This document shows positions 13,641 through 28,350 of a DNA stretch of 64,000 nt, piece after piece; the stretch's first letter is position 1; every line of letters begins with the position of its first letter. The translations under genes and the position numbers were made by a program. This DNA comes from Gadus chalcogrammus (lineage: Eukaryota; Chordata; Actinopteri; Gadiformes; Gadidae), in assembly GCF_026213295.1 (NCBI RefSeq), contig NC_079420.1, forward strand, positions 14,946,789 through 15,010,788, written 5' to 3'. The notes beneath the pieces were generated by a model. It did no database searches. It saw nothing but the letters and a program-made list of their open reading frames with translations, and was not told the origin of the DNA.

Positions 13641-14387
13641 TCCAAATTGTAGCACACAGGCAGGCATATTCAACTAAATATATAATTCTATATTTATTAT
13701 TATTATTTGCTCATTAACGGCTGGCTATGCCATCTCAAATATAATAAACTCATATAAACCCAACCCACAGCACCATTAACCACACCGATAAAAAAACAAT
13801 CATGCTACAAGGCCATGGATAAGTGATTTCTCGGAAAAACGAACAAATATGAAATAAAATAAAAAGGCAACAACAAAAACACAAAGGCTGTCATCAGACA
13901 TTACATCTGGACCATGAGTAAAACGGACACCAATAGCACCAGATGTGCTGAAAGACTTGGATGGAAGGATGCCTGGCCCTGGAAAGCAGATATAACAGGA
14001 CATTCAAGGGAAGTATATTGCTGCTGGACACATGGGCACTTACAATAGCATGGGCAGATACAATAGCAGCAGATCGACTTCCATTGGCTCTGACCTTGAC
14101 CTCCAAGCTTAGCTGTCATATTCCAGGAAATTGTCAAATCAGGAAAAACCCTGGATATGACGTCACTTAGTTTTCATACTCTTTTTGGCGTTGGTCTCCG
14201 TTGCTTTGATTGTTTATTTAGAAAATGCCTGTTAAAAAGATAACGCTTGTATTTGTAGTAGACACCATCAAACACTGGGTGGCAGTAGCTGACAGAATAC
14301 ACATCAACGGCGCCTTCTCAGGTCAACATCACAGTAAGATCTGATAAAGACACAAATACAGGCACGCAAGCAAAGCAAATAAATAAA

Positions 14388-14508
<121 letters not shown>

Positions 14509-14606
14509 GTTTATTCAGTCACCAGCTCTAATAACTACAACCGCACACATTGTGGTCGTAGTTTTTGTGTTGAAGTCGATCTAAACATCGAACCTCCAAT
14601 CCATTT

Positions 14607-14755
14607 AACATCCATACATCTAGTCATCCATTCATCTATCTATCCATCCATCATTCATCAGTCAATTCTTCATAAATATTTCTACTCATCCATCTCGTAT
14701 CAACCTATCCATCCCTCCATCCATCCATTCATTAGTTCATGAATTCATTCATAAT
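14607..14755. repeat. Degenerate (ATCC)n tract
   Basis: Repeated CCATCCATC / CATTCATC words with substitutions, an old tetranucleotide array. Confidence 0.8.
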
Positions 14756-14932
14756 TCTACCTCCGAAGGCAGCCAGATGTTGGGGAGACTCTCCCCAGAG
14801 CAGATCTTATGCTGGTTCATTCCAGTCTCACACCACACAGCATGACCACCAAAGCCCAAGTCCATCTGGTCTTCATAGACAGACTCCCAACCACCGTAAT
14901 TAGCTCCATGGAGAAGTCAACAACAGCAACCT

Positions 14933-14958
14933 CCCCCCCCCCCCCCCCCCCCCCCCCC
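14933..14958. repeat. Poly-C tract, about 26 bp
   Basis: A near-pure C run, one of several homopolymer C/G runs in the window (also near 5640, 29371 and 51668). Confidence 0.95.
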
Positions 14959-15443
14959 TCCCCTGTCTACAGTAGAAACGTGACTTTCAGCAGCCAAATC
15001 TCCACCAAAATAACACAGTGGGAATACTTGTTGGATTCTAAGCACAATAACGTTGAAAAATCGCTCTTGTTTGCACTCAGGGTCGGAGTTGCCACGAAAT
15101 GCAGAATCCTGGGAGTTGACCGCAGCATTGAGCTCCCAGATGCAGGCATGTGGTTAGCTGAGCAACCTGATGAACTGGCTTGAACTGCCAGGATATTTCC
15201 TCGGACAAAGAGAAATGTATGTTGAAAACATGTTGCATATAAATGAAAGTATAAGCTTCTGGTGATGAGAGATTCAGATAAAGGTTCGGATGCCAAATCC
15301 TCAAAGGAGGACTGATAAGATCAGATAGATGTATATTCCTTCTGAGATGGTAGAAATCATTTCCCCCATCACTGTACATATTGCTGCCTTATTGTGAATG
15401 AACATTTCAGAAAGGTAAATGAAAGAGGCGGGAGCGCAGCCTG

Positions 15444-15585
<142 letters not shown>

Positions 15586-15675
15586 TTGTAATCTCATCCA
15601 TGACAGATGCGCCCGGTCCCAGGGAGTCCTCCGAGAGACAGACCCCTTCTCAGGGTCTCAAGGCATGTTCCCCCG

Positions 15676-15945
<270 letters not shown>

Positions 15946-16858
15946 AACTTTGTACCTTACATTCACTTAGTTAGAAATGGCATTTATCAGATCACCTCTA
16001 TTACACATCCTCTCTCTGGTTTTTATTAAAATCTTTTATCAAGCAAATTGTTAACTTCCTTCCTCAGAGATTAAAAGATATTGCCTCGAGGGAAGGGGAA
16101 CGTACACGCACTTATCCATGAACTGCCCAAAAATAAATTAACTAATAAAAAAGATTTATTGCCCTTTATTGCCACCTGTACAGCGCAGGGAGCAACAACC
16201 CCCCCCCCCCCGGCCCGGCCTTGACTTGGCTGGGCTCCCCGCCTCGCTGCGCTCTATGGGATCTCAATGGTCCGATCATGTGTGAGAATGAACTTGGATC
16301 TCTGCTTCGGGCCGTGAAGTACCTGGCCACAGGAGGCCATTACCCACGTCCCAACGGCGGCGGACCTGCTCGGTACGCCGGAGTCTTCACATGGGGGTCA
16401 CTCAACCACTAAAGCAAGGGGAGGAAATCCTCCTTTTGATGGCAGTAGAACAGGGCGTAAGCCACGTCATGGAATGACACCACGTGTGTTCAGGCTGTTA
16501 ACAGCGGACACATGGTGACCTTATGCCCAGACGTTATGTTGAACTCGGGTCATGGTCAGGCTCTATGGACAGTGTCCTGTAGACATAATGATGGGTTCAG
16601 CTCTTCTCTGTTTTCTATTTGGCCTACACTGACCTTGTCTCCTCAGCCCTGTGTGAACGCAGCACTGGTGCAGTCTGTCCTCATGACAGGGGGCCTCTGC
16701 TGACACTGGGGGTCCCAGGAGGAACCAAAGGTCAGACTTGCTCATTGTCTCTCAACCGACCCGGGCAGGTACTGTACGCACACTCTGGAGGCAAACACAC
16801 ATGCACGCATGCACACACACATCATTGCATCACTACACACCATTCATAAACAAACTCT

Positions 16859-16866
<8 letters not shown>

Positions 16867-16929
<63 letters not shown>
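16867..16929. repeat. (CT)n microsatellite
   Basis: About 62 bp of CT, separated by about 80 bp from a long AC array. Confidence 0.97.
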
Positions 16930-16935
<6 letters not shown>

Positions 16936-17006
16936 TCTCGTTCACACACATTCACATAAACTCAGAGAGCCAAACACACACACTCTCTCTCCCTGTCTTT
17001 CACACA

Positions 17007-17135
<129 letters not shown>

Positions 17136-17670
17136 CTACACACACACACACACACCTCTACAGAGGGACAATTATCCACAATCCACAAAGTCTGCAGGAC
17201 TGGGACTTGATGTGATGTGATTGCATTCACAGCTGCAAACTTGGCCCTGATGCTCGCGGCTATAGTCAGGGCTTTGAGTCGGGCGAGAGAGCTGTTCAAA
17301 AGTAAATTAGAAAGAGAAAGAGAGAGATAAACGGACAGAGAGAGAGCATGGTGTGTGTGCTATTATAGCAGGAGACTAAGGCGAGCGCGACAGGTTGAAG
17401 GAAGAGGAGAGGAGATGAGGGGGAAGGTGATTGCGTCTGTGAGCGATGGCACCGCCAGCAGCGATCATTACTGCCCAGTCGTTGACCTAAAGTCATTTGA
17501 GTTGTTACTATTGAATCTGTGCGTCTTTAATTAAATCACAGAGGCAGACAGCTCCACTCTCCAGAGTCCCCCTTCCCCCTCCCCCTAATGCAGTGAGAGC
17601 CAATGAGGTTACGGCGGCCCGTTGTTTCACCTCCTCGTTGGGACATCCCCTCGCTGTCAACACACCCAGA

Positions 17671-17827
17671 AACCACCTGGTCCGTTGTGGCCCCGTGAGG
17701 CCTGGAGAACCACCTGGTCCGTCGTGGCCCCGTGAGGCCTGGAGAACCACCTGGTCCGGTGTGGCCCGTGAGGCCTGGAGAACCACCTGGTCCGGTGTGG
17801 CCCCGTGAGGCCTGGAGAACCACCTGC
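17671..17827. repeat. 37-bp GC-rich minisatellite, about four copies
   Basis: The unit is GGAGAACCACCTGGTCCG followed by TYGTGGCCCCGTGAGGCCT. One copy lacks a single C. Copies differ at one or two positions. Confidence 0.92.
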
Positions 17828-17864
17828 CAGAGGGATGCTGCAGAACCCAATCCAAGTGGCCTTA

Positions 17865-18035
17865 CTGTACCATATGTCCATGCTACTATATCATATATAC
17901 ATGTAGCTATATAATATAACCCTGTTACTGTATTATATATCCGTGTTGCTATATCATATATAAATAAATGAAGTGTTACTTATCATATATACATGCTAAT
18001 ACATCATATATCCATGTTACTATATGGTATATCAG
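17865..18035. repeat. Degenerate AT-rich tandem repeat
   Basis: Recurring TACTATATCATATATCCATG-like units of about 35 bp immediately downstream of the 37-bp minisatellite. Confidence 0.7.
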
Positions 18036-19700
18036 TAGATGTGGCGTTACTCACGTTTCCTAACAAGAATAGGAAACCCACAAGACAGTTGTTTGTCAGT
18101 GGCGGTCAACGAGACAGTCGACTGCCATCCTGTTGACCATCCGGCTGATGCTTTCCAGACACTTGGTTTCCAGAACGAGGGGGCAGAGCAGACTTTGTGT
18201 TTTGAAAGAGGGATCGCCCAGGTCTATTTAAGCATTAGGGCAGTGCCTGTAATCTATCAACAGGAAACTTCAAATCCATGTCAGATCGTTTCAACCAATG
18301 AAAATGGTACTTACACAACCTTTAAAACACTTTGGGACAACACAAATGCAGACAAATCCTTAACAGCCACCAGAGCAGCCTCCTTCTTTTTAGTGGGGCT
18401 GAATGATTGCTAGTGCCAGCGTTGAGCCCTGGATGACTAAATCGTTCTTGTGGCAACGCAGCTCTCTTTTATGGGAAGGAGAATTTAGGATAATTCCTTA
18501 GTCACATGCAATGCTGTTCTAATCAAAACAACTTTCCTCCGTGCGGTTGGCTGGGCACGAAGTCATGGCCTCCTTTAGGTCTGTACCACAAATTGTGTCA
18601 TCACTTTGTGCTTTGACTTTGGCTTTTTGTTAAGCAGGTATTTGCTTCTCCCTGTTGCTGTTGTTCCCAGACTTATTCTAAGCATTCTGAATGAATTATT
18701 GACTTGGAAAACAAAGTAATTTGTGTGTGCGATCACTGCTTAGCTTTCCCATGTCCTAGATCTAAAATCAAACGAGTACACTTGATAATAAAATACGGTA
18801 TGTTGTCTCCAGTATGAACTATTTATCTGAAAGGAGACACTTTTAACGTCTTTGATATGTCTATGCTTATATGACGGCAGCCATATAAGCGGGAAGTAGC
18901 ACAGGCGACTCATGGCGGTCCATGGTTAACAACAAGGTCAATAGAGATGGACTGTGGAGAACTGAGCAGCTCTGTAGACGTTCTGCATCAGAGGGGCTGG
19001 ACAGAGTAGAACCCTTGCTGATAATGGGTTGGAGGAAGTCAAAGCAGTTCATCATTCACTATCCTCAGACTAGATGTTCAATAATTCCAAAAATATCAGA
19101 TTGGCAATTATAATTTAATATGAATATGGGAATCCATGCCACAGATGCAGGGCTTGGTATTGTGTAAGGAATTTATGTACTTTTGTATTTAACTATATAA
19201 GTCATACAAAATAAAATAAAAAAATAAAATACAAGTCACAGCTGGAATATACTGTGCCTGAATGCTTCCTTAAAATGATGGGATGAATACAAGCTAATCC
19301 AAATTGCCTCATTTGCAGAAGCTATTTAGTTTATGTTACTAACCAACACTCATTGTCCTCATGTTGTATATTTGTCTGACAAAATGAGGTCAAGCATTTT
19401 GCATCCTTCTGTTTCAATGTGATTGAATTGTGAGCAATGCAGCCCAGGTTGCTGATTTATTCTACTTTAATTACCTCTGTCTACTGTAATGAACCAATTT
19501 GCGGTCTCATTAAATGTTCCCTCTATCTCATTCTTCCTGGGTACCGTGGTTTTGCTGGAGGACGTTGCACTGCAGTGTTTTATGGTGGATCCCCTGTGTC
19601 TTTGTGCTACTGTGCATGTTGGTAGTCTTTGCGTTTCCCAACTTGAACCGTTTGGCATGTCATCGCACTTTGAAGGGAGGAAGGAAATACGCTGAGTGAA
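18036..19700. other. Intergenic sequence, no gene seen
   Basis: Non-repetitive, balanced to AT-rich DNA. Short ORFs (for example 18039-18413) have no recognisable domain and no supporting splice structure. Confidence 0.5.
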
Positions 19701-19710
19701 AGCTCAGACA

Positions 19711-19860
19711 GTACACTGTTTCAGCGAGGCACCCACCAGGGGAGATACTGTCCTCTGTGACGGTATCTCTGGGGACATCTACACTGTACAGTACACTGTT
19801 TCAGTGCGGCCCCCACCAGGGGAGATACTGTCCTCTGTGACGGTATCTCTGGGGACATCG
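19711..19860. repeat. Tandem duplication, about 80-bp unit, two copies
   Basis: Copies at about 19711-19780 and 19791-19859 share GTACACTGTTTCAG and CACCAGGGGAGATACTGTCC, then TCTGTGACGGTATCTCTGGG, with few differences. Confidence 0.9.
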
Positions 19861-19953
19861 GTGGGGCCGTTTGGTTTGGTTAGGAAAGGTGAGACGACAG
19901 AGCAGCTGTTGGGTCTCCCCAGCCTGGCTGGCCTCACTCCCAGCAGCTGTGCG

Positions 19954-20075
<122 letters not shown>

Positions 20076-20249
20076 GTATGTCTGTGTCTGCATGTGTAAA
20101 CGTGTGTGTCTCTGTGATTTTATCTGCATATGTTTAGGTTAGTGTGTTTGTCTGGTTGTGTGTGTTTTGTGTGTATGTGTATCCGTCTGTCTGCGCATGT
20201 TAATCTATATGTGTGTGTGCACGCATGCATGCCTGTCTGGATATGTACA

Positions 20250-20357
<108 letters not shown>

Positions 20358-23300
20358 ACAGGTGCACATGCATTAAGTGAAAGTGTATGTGGATGTTATC
20401 CTATAATTCTCCTTAGCACCAGAGTTTGTGTTGAGGTTGAAGCAGGGCTCACATGAACATGTTTGAAACACTATGGAGATCTCCTATGATGTGATAATTC
20501 TGAACATGCATGATCTTTTGGGGGATATGTGGCCATGTCGCCTTCTCTCTAGATTCATTAGAGGGAATTAGAAGGGAAAAGACTCAAGGTTGTGTTCTAT
20601 ATTTGGTGTGATTCACTGTCAGCTGATACAGGCGGTGGAGGGACAGTAGGCTCCTACAATGTTTAGTGTATTTAAGTGTTCTTCCACAATTTTAAGTGTA
20701 CTTTGTTTACACTTTAATACAGTACTATAATTGTGCACTATTATACAGTGGCTTTTTTATGAAATGTATAGCAACAAAAGATGAAACACAAAATGTATTT
20801 GAGTAAGATGATTAAGACGATTGCCAGATGGATGATACAGAATCCTTAAATAAGTAAAAGTCTCATGAAGACTAATGACAAGTGGTCAGGGTGAAGTTCC
20901 TGTTGTCGAGATAGGGAACTTGACCTCTGTGGATATTCTCGGATTAGCACTTGGATTCAACTAAAGCAAACAGGATGTACATATTTCACTAGGGCCCTCC
21001 ACCTCTCCCAGTCACCATGATTCATAACATTCCATCCTGAAAATACAGACACGTCTACTCTCTAAAAGACAGGCCTGGCCTGCATCGTGAGTTTATGAAC
21101 GAAGGAATTATTTACAAAACTCAGACAATATCATAAATAAATTGGAATTGGAACTCAGAAAAAAAAAGTTAATCATAAACTTTTATGAGGTAAGGAATTA
21201 TATGCAAAGCAATCATAAAACTCATAAACCATGCTAAAAGTGAATGAATAATATAATAAACAGCACATTTGCCCACATCAGACAGTATATAAAATACAGA
21301 AATCCGAAAGCCTTTCTGATAACTCGGACAAAGGCAAACCTAAAACTCATTTTTTTAAAATGTATGCATATATGCATGGTAAAAGTGAAATAGGATCCTT
21401 TTCCATGTCAGTGTTCCGTTCTAGAGTTTCTCTGCGTGCTGTTCACTGACCACTCACTGAGCCTCCCGTCTCGGAGCCGTTCCGCTCGTGTTGATCCAAC
21501 GTGCCCCGTTAGGCCTGAACCTCTCCATATGAATTCTAGATCCCAGGGCCGAGGCGCCGACAGGTGTGACATATGGCTGCTGTGGCCCGTCTCCACGCCT
21601 GGTCCTGCAGAGATCACTGAGTATGAAATATAGATTTACACAAATGCATCCCATTATTCCACCACACAACTCTTCTCCGTAACACTCATGTATCAATGTC
21701 TGCAGGGCTAATGCGCTCTGCATCAGAATAACATTTGTGTTGTCTTGCGGTTTAGGCATCCACCCCATAACAGATCCAGCATTACTTGATCCCTCAAAAA
21801 CGTTTTGCTATATATTCAAAAAGAAAAGTCTTGAGAATTGGAGCTTCTGGTCTGGGAGACCACAATACCTCTGGGTAGATACCTCTAACTCTCATTAAAT
21901 TATCCCAGAATAACAGCCCTGTTTTAAAGTCTTACAGGGCGGACTGGGAAAGGGGATTCAACCCTGAAACCACTTGTGCTCATGCATCCAGAGGCTTTCG
22001 GCTGGTCCTCTGGGATGTCTTCCTTAAAGTCACTTCCAATTCAGTCTGAAATCCACTTTAACACGGACCGGTGGCCCACATATCCCATCTGAATACCAAT
22101 CGTCTACCAAGGAAAACCTGTCGAAACAACTCAAATTTGTACATTGTTTTTCTAGTTTCTATTAAACGTCAAACAGTATTCCCCTATAAACCCACCATAC
22201 AAAAATGTTTTGGAGCGTTAATAAATTGGATGGCAATCCAAGGCTTCTCAGAAAACCATGCGGGTTCTGTTTCGTTGCTGTAGCAATGCATGCACGCTCC
22301 TGGAATGTCCTCCCCAGGGTGAAAAAAGCCTTCTTCTCCCACTGAGCTCTGGAGGACTTTGCTCGAAAAACCGCTCAATCTTTGCGCCGTCCTGCGGTCC
22401 CGGCTGGAGCTCCCTCCGCTAGAAACCCTTTCTGTTTTGGCGGTATGTAGAAGGTAGAGATTCCGAGCCGACAACACATCAGCGCCTGCCAACGCGATGG
22501 CAGGGGGGCGTTGGAGGCCCGCTGTTGGGCTGAAGCGGCAGCGGGCCCGCAGCATTATTCACCGTGAGCCCAAAGAGTCCTCTTCTCCGCGGTGCGCCGG
22601 AGAGGCCTTTGTGGAACATGGTTGAATGCGGGTAAGGAAGACGGAGGCCGCCCGGGCGAGGCAGCTCATGCTGAGATGTGAAGAGGGATGAGGTCAGATC
22701 AGTCCGGGCGAGGGTTCTGGAAGCGAAGCCGGAGGATTTGAATACACAATTCATTTGGAATATTTTCCTTGTGGACAAAGAGGCCTAAATTGGGGGCCAT
22801 GTGTACTTTATCATCTCCGGAACGTCCATTTGGAATGAGGGAGATCAGATCTTGCCATGGTTAGTTGGCTCCACTGCCACCAATTGGGTTTCCCTCCAGG
22901 GCCCTCTCTGCATGTCTGCCATCAGCCGGCCGGGATCAGGCAGATCGGGGGAAGGGATTCTGGCAACGCACAACCTGGTCTAGGAGTAGACCAAAATTGG
23001 AAGGGAAATTCTTCTTGAAATCCACCCCCTCACCGTTTCTAATGGTCTCTCCTCTCCTCTCCCGCTCAACCCTCCCCACCCTCTCTGATTTGGGGTTTCC
23101 AGTTCCCACCTTAACACCGTGCTGGGGCCCTCCACGAAGAGCCGGGGGCCCCTCCACAGAGAGCCGGGGGCTGGGAACCGGGAGCAGATTCCCAAGCCAA
23201 GGCGGCGGGGTAGGAGATGTTCCGCTTAGAGTTGGGTTGCCACTTTCCCCACTGGTGAGAGCCAGAGCCGTGACAGCCATCTTCAGGGACCATGGGGAAA

Positions 23301-23540
23301 ATACATGGCCTGAAAACCACCACACTCTGAGAGTGCGGGGCCGGGGGTGCCACTTAAAACACCACCGCTCAATAGATGAGCACATTGTGCTGATTGTTCC
23401 CCACACATGGGAAATAATTAAGCTACATTTGCGGCACGAGAGAGCCTGGGAAAAGACCCACAGGGAAAGACATACTGGGAAAGAACTACTAGGCCATGGG
23501 GGTTCTTGGAAGGTCAAGAACAAACCAACAGAGAAAACTT
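20358..23540. other. Intergenic sequence with GC-rich 22.3-23.4 kb part
   Basis: No gene is supported. The 22.3-23.4 kb part is GC-rich and has overlapping ORFs on both strands (22865-23563 plus, 22936-23523 minus). Low stop-codon density in GC-rich DNA explains this pattern, and no domain is recognisable in either. Confidence 0.45.
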
Positions 23541-23544
23541 TTCG

Positions 23545-23740
23545 TTTACACTTTTCTCCATAGCCCTGTGATAGTCATTTGACTATCACAGGGCTTGTTC
23601 TTTATCCACGACACGAGCAGAACACTAACAACCTTACACAGTAGGATTTGACGGATGAATTGAACAATATTCAACGTCATTAAACAGAAGCTATCCTGGT
23701 GCATTCTTGTGAATCATTTAAGCTTGTTCTAAGAGTCTTT
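23545..23740 (+). repeat. Direct duplication, copy 1, with a perfect palindrome
   Basis: Shares AGCCCTG.GATAGTCATTT-like sequence, CTTTATCCACGACA, GAACAATATTCAACGT and TGCATTCTTGTG with 25850-26010 in the same orientation. It contains a perfect inverted repeat at 23562-23595 (16-bp arms, 2-nt loop) that the other copy lacks. Confidence 0.85.
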
Positions 23741-24312
23741 TTAAGCCTTCGTGTCCCAGCTGAATCAAAGTCCAGAAATACGATTTAATATTCTGTTATC
23801 ACCCTGTAAGGATGTTTTAAACCTCATCCCCACAGACAATGTCTGATCCATTAGCTAAACGCTGAGTCATTTCTTTCAAGTACTCTGTTAATCCAAATGG
23901 ATTCTATGAATGGTGTTTCGAGTTTGAGATGTAACCAACTGAACTGAACCGATATATGATAATGTGATGTGTTTACCTCAATATATAAAGGAAACACAGT
24001 GCCATGCATCCATCAGCCGGGTACAGATGAAGAGATGTGTGCGCCTGTAGAGCTCTGTGGATCTTGTGGTGTGTGCCATGGATGTCTCTGCTGGGGGATT
24101 GAAAGCTGGTGTGTAGATATGATACATACTCTCCCCGGGGGCTCCATTAAAAGGCCAGTGTGTAATGAGGGGGGAGGGGAGAGGGGATAGCTTTGTTTAA
24201 ACTAAGACATTAACGGAATGTGTTTTATCTTCGCTTCTGTACATTTCGTGCTTGCCTCGGAGTCGGAATCTACCTCAGAGTATTGGTGGTGTGTTTTCTG
24301 TTTATTGCGCAG

Positions 24313-24740
<428 letters not shown>

Positions 24741-24749
24741 TCAGGTATA

Positions 24750-26690
24750 AATCAGAATCCTGCATATAGACATTCTGACTGAGTTAACTGTCTGATCAGA
24801 ACGGCCTGGGGCCTAAAGGAATCAGCATCTTGCCTCGCTCAGCTCCGCCATCAGCCAAGTAGACAGTGTCCCTTTTCAGACTATCCGTCTCACCACTAAA
24901 GTTGAATAAATGCTGATGTGGTCTATGTCACGCTGACGTCATTCTTTAGCTACTTTTACGAGGCTGTAAAGTGCGGTTGGTACGCTACTGTTGTCCCAGT
25001 GGGAGTCTCCACGTTACCCTTGGGAACAAACAGGATGTTTCATTCCTCCTTTCATTTCACCTTTACAAGGTTGTGAAAGAACGGATTTATTGTTTCGTAA
25101 CGCAGGGCCAGAGTGTGGCGCAGGCCCTCTTTTTCCTCTTCCTCTCAGGTTATTCTCTGCTTTTGCTCTCTGAACTGCACACCTGTGTTTTCACTCTCCA
25201 GGGAGTTTACACACTAATGTGTTTAAAGGGACGGTCACCCATACAAAAAAAGAGAATCCTGAAAGGGAGCAAGCACGCACACAGCACAGCACTAATATTT
25301 TGGCAGTCATGAAAGAGCATCAAAATGATGGAGAAAGATATTGAAACTGCTAGAGAAGGTTGTGCAATTTAGTAATTTCATTGTTCATTGAAAAAGACAG
25401 AAAGGGCAGCTTGTGTGAATAATGATCATGCTGCAATGTTCTGATGCTAAAGAGTGAATTCTCTTTGAAGAAATCTATTGGTGTATCACATCAGGCAATT
25501 ATTGCATGAACAAGTGTAATGGTTAACATAGGTACTTCTAGAAAGGTAGGGTTATTCTTTGAAGTCCTACGTCTTTGAGTCTAAACCAGGAGAAGCCTGG
25601 ATCTGGAAGGTTTATGATCAGCGCGCCCACATAAGATCAAGGGCAGTGCGCGGCCTAGCGGGACCCTGACAAGGTCTATAAATGTAGAGGGTCACTTCCT
25701 GCCATTTATTTCCTTTCTTTCATTTCATTGCGACAGCTGATTTCGATCACTGACCAGGCGGATGTAAAACCAGGCTGAAGTCTGAAGGTCGCCTTAACAA
25801 GGAATGCATGGGTTTCATTTTAACCTTTTAGACGAAGAAACGTTTCAACTTTCCTCTACAGCCCTGTTATAGTCATTTTATCTGTTGTTCCTTATCCACG
25901 ACATATGCAGAACACCTTACACAGTACAATTGAACACAGATTGAACAATATTCAACGTACTTAGACAGAAGCTATTATATTGCATTCTTGTGGCTCATTT
26001 AAGCCTAAATCCCATGTGTGGGTTTCATTTGGACCTTTGAGTGATTTGGAATGAAGTAGGTTTAAGATCAAACCTGACACGTTCCCTGTATCATCTTTTA
26101 GGTGCTTATGCCAGATGTCAGGGGTCAAGGACATTATAAATACATGCTGTTGTATGAAGAACTACTTACTCACCTGAACGATAAGCATCTATATTTATGG
26201 CTTGAATATGCTAGATATAAGTATATAGATATAAAGGATAACTATAAAGCACCTTATCTGAATAAAACAGAGCATATGCACCTCAGCGGACTAGAATCTG
26301 ATGTTTGGAGACGATATAGTTATGAGTCTAGGTCTATAATCCATGGCTGGGTTGAAATATTAAGCTTTTCAAGCTCTGTGTTTGAATGGAACTGGAGAAA
26401 CTAAAGATAACCATCGTTATGTTCACCTTACAATTCGCTGCATCTGCCTCGATGTCTTGCTACTTTCCTATTCTATTTTTATTTTTTGAGATTCATCTAT
26501 AGTTCTCCCTCACTCTCTCTCTGTTTCCTCTGCTATTGACCTGCATTCTTCCTCATCTCTACTCCCATTACCTTTACAATCTCACTGCGTTTGTCTCTCC
26601 CTCCCCCCTTCCAAATTCCTTTTTGATATTCCTCCATTTCTCTTTCTCCCCCTCTCCCCCCGCACACTCTGCTTCCTGCTCTTCATATCA
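24750..26690. other. Intergenic sequence, no gene seen
   Basis: AT-rich DNA apart from the duplication at 25850. A 100-codon ORF at 26102-26404 lies in AT-rich sequence full of ATATA words; no homology is recognised. Confidence 0.5.
25850..26010 (+). repeat. Direct duplication, copy 2
   Basis: Diverged second copy of the segment at 23545-23740. It has several small indels relative to copy 1 and retains only the left arm of the palindrome. Confidence 0.85.
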
Positions 26691-26809
<119 letters not shown>

Positions 26810-27839
26810 TTATCTCTACCTATCTCTCCTTCCTCCATGTGCCCCCTGGTTTTTCCATTTTCTCTCCCCTTTAATAAAAATGAGGTTGGGGGGTAGAGGG
26901 GGCTCACATGACACAACACAATCAAATTATAGTAAAATAACAATATATAAAAAACTAAAATAAATTAAAAACGACCCTGTTTCAGATCACTGTGCTAAGA
27001 GTTAATCTTTTAGAGTGGGTTATAGCATCGGGATATTCCGATTTCTCTTAATTGTGAAATAGGCAATAAAGACAAGAAAGCAGTCATAACACAGATGGCT
27101 CACATTCGCATTCATAGTATTCTAGACAACCAATTAAAATCAACACGCTGTTCAGCAACACACTATTCCTCCACGCACGCCTAATCCACTACCCCCCCCT
27201 CGGCTCGGAGACTGGCAGCCAAGCAAACGTGGTGCCCTCTTCTTTTCTTATTGCCACAGCTGGTGCTGGTTTCCTTCTCGCTACAGCTTGCAGGTATGCT
27301 AGCAGGTTCAATAACTGTAGCGGCACACTCCTGTCTGTCCTAGGGTTAGCTAACCCCAGGCTCTTTCGCTGGCGAGCAGCCCAACAGACTGGCTGCAGGG
27401 GGGTTTGCTTTAGACAAACTCTTTTTTTGAGTGTGCAGGGGGAAACTTCACAAGAGGACTTTGAGATGGCCCTCCTCACTTCCTCTCCCCCTGGCCTATA
27501 CATAAACATACATCCAGGGAGTGTAGCCTGAGGTCCTTTAATGTTGGATTCATGGGAAACAATAAATGAATCACAGACATGTTTTGCTGATATTGAAAGA
27601 CGGCCACACAGAGCTTCCTGTCCAGCCCCTCCATCCACCGCTCAAGGTACTGATTGTCCTGGGTTAGAGGAACCGGCGTCCTGCTGGGCCGTGGTGAGGC
27701 CACGGTACTGGGAGGAGGTCAGGCCTGGTGAGAAGCTCATTAATCACCGAGCTGGAAGTCCTGGCGTCGAGTGTGATGGATCGCCCGGAGACGGCGGCGC
27801 ACATGTCACGAGGAGCGGTCGCAACAGTTGCCACACACT

Positions 27840-27840
<1 letters not shown>

Positions 27841-27908
<68 letters not shown>

Positions 27909-28115
27909 ATGTGCGTGTGCATGTGTGTGTGTGTGTGTTAGTATATGTGCACACATGTGTGTGTGTATGTGTGCACCAATGTGTGTGTGTATGTGTGCGA
28001 GTGTGTGTGTGCATGTGTGTGTGTCTGTGTATGTGTGTGCGTGCATGTGTGTATGTGTGCGAGGGTGTGCGTGCATATGTGTGTGTGTGTGTGTGTGTGA
28101 ATGAGAAAGAGCGAG

Positions 28116-28178
<63 letters not shown>

Positions 28179-28188
28179 GTGTGCGTGC

Positions 28189-28223
<35 letters not shown>

Positions 28224-28247
28224 AGAAAAAGCGAGAGAGTGTGTGTG

Positions 28248-28305
<58 letters not shown>

Positions 28306-28350
28306 CGTGCGTACTTGCCTGCGTGCGTGTGTGCGTGCATGTGTAAGCAT
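27841..28350. repeat. Compound GT array with a higher-order repeat
   Basis: Pure GT at about 27841-27906, then degraded GT with GC and AT steps. A GCGAGGGTGTGCGTGCATAT unit followed by GT and AATGAGAAARAGCGAGAGAG occurs twice, about 115 bp apart (near 28058 and 28173). Confidence 0.95.

Noticed and set aside
22865..23563. 232-codon plus-strand and 195-codon minus-strand ORFs
   Set aside because: They overlap on opposite strands in GC-rich DNA where stops are rare; neither has recognisable protein features.
26102..26404. 100-codon plus-strand ORF starting MLMPDVRGQGHYKYM
   Set aside because: AT-rich, Tyr/Ile/Lys-biased composition reflecting TATA words; no homology recognised and no exon partners.
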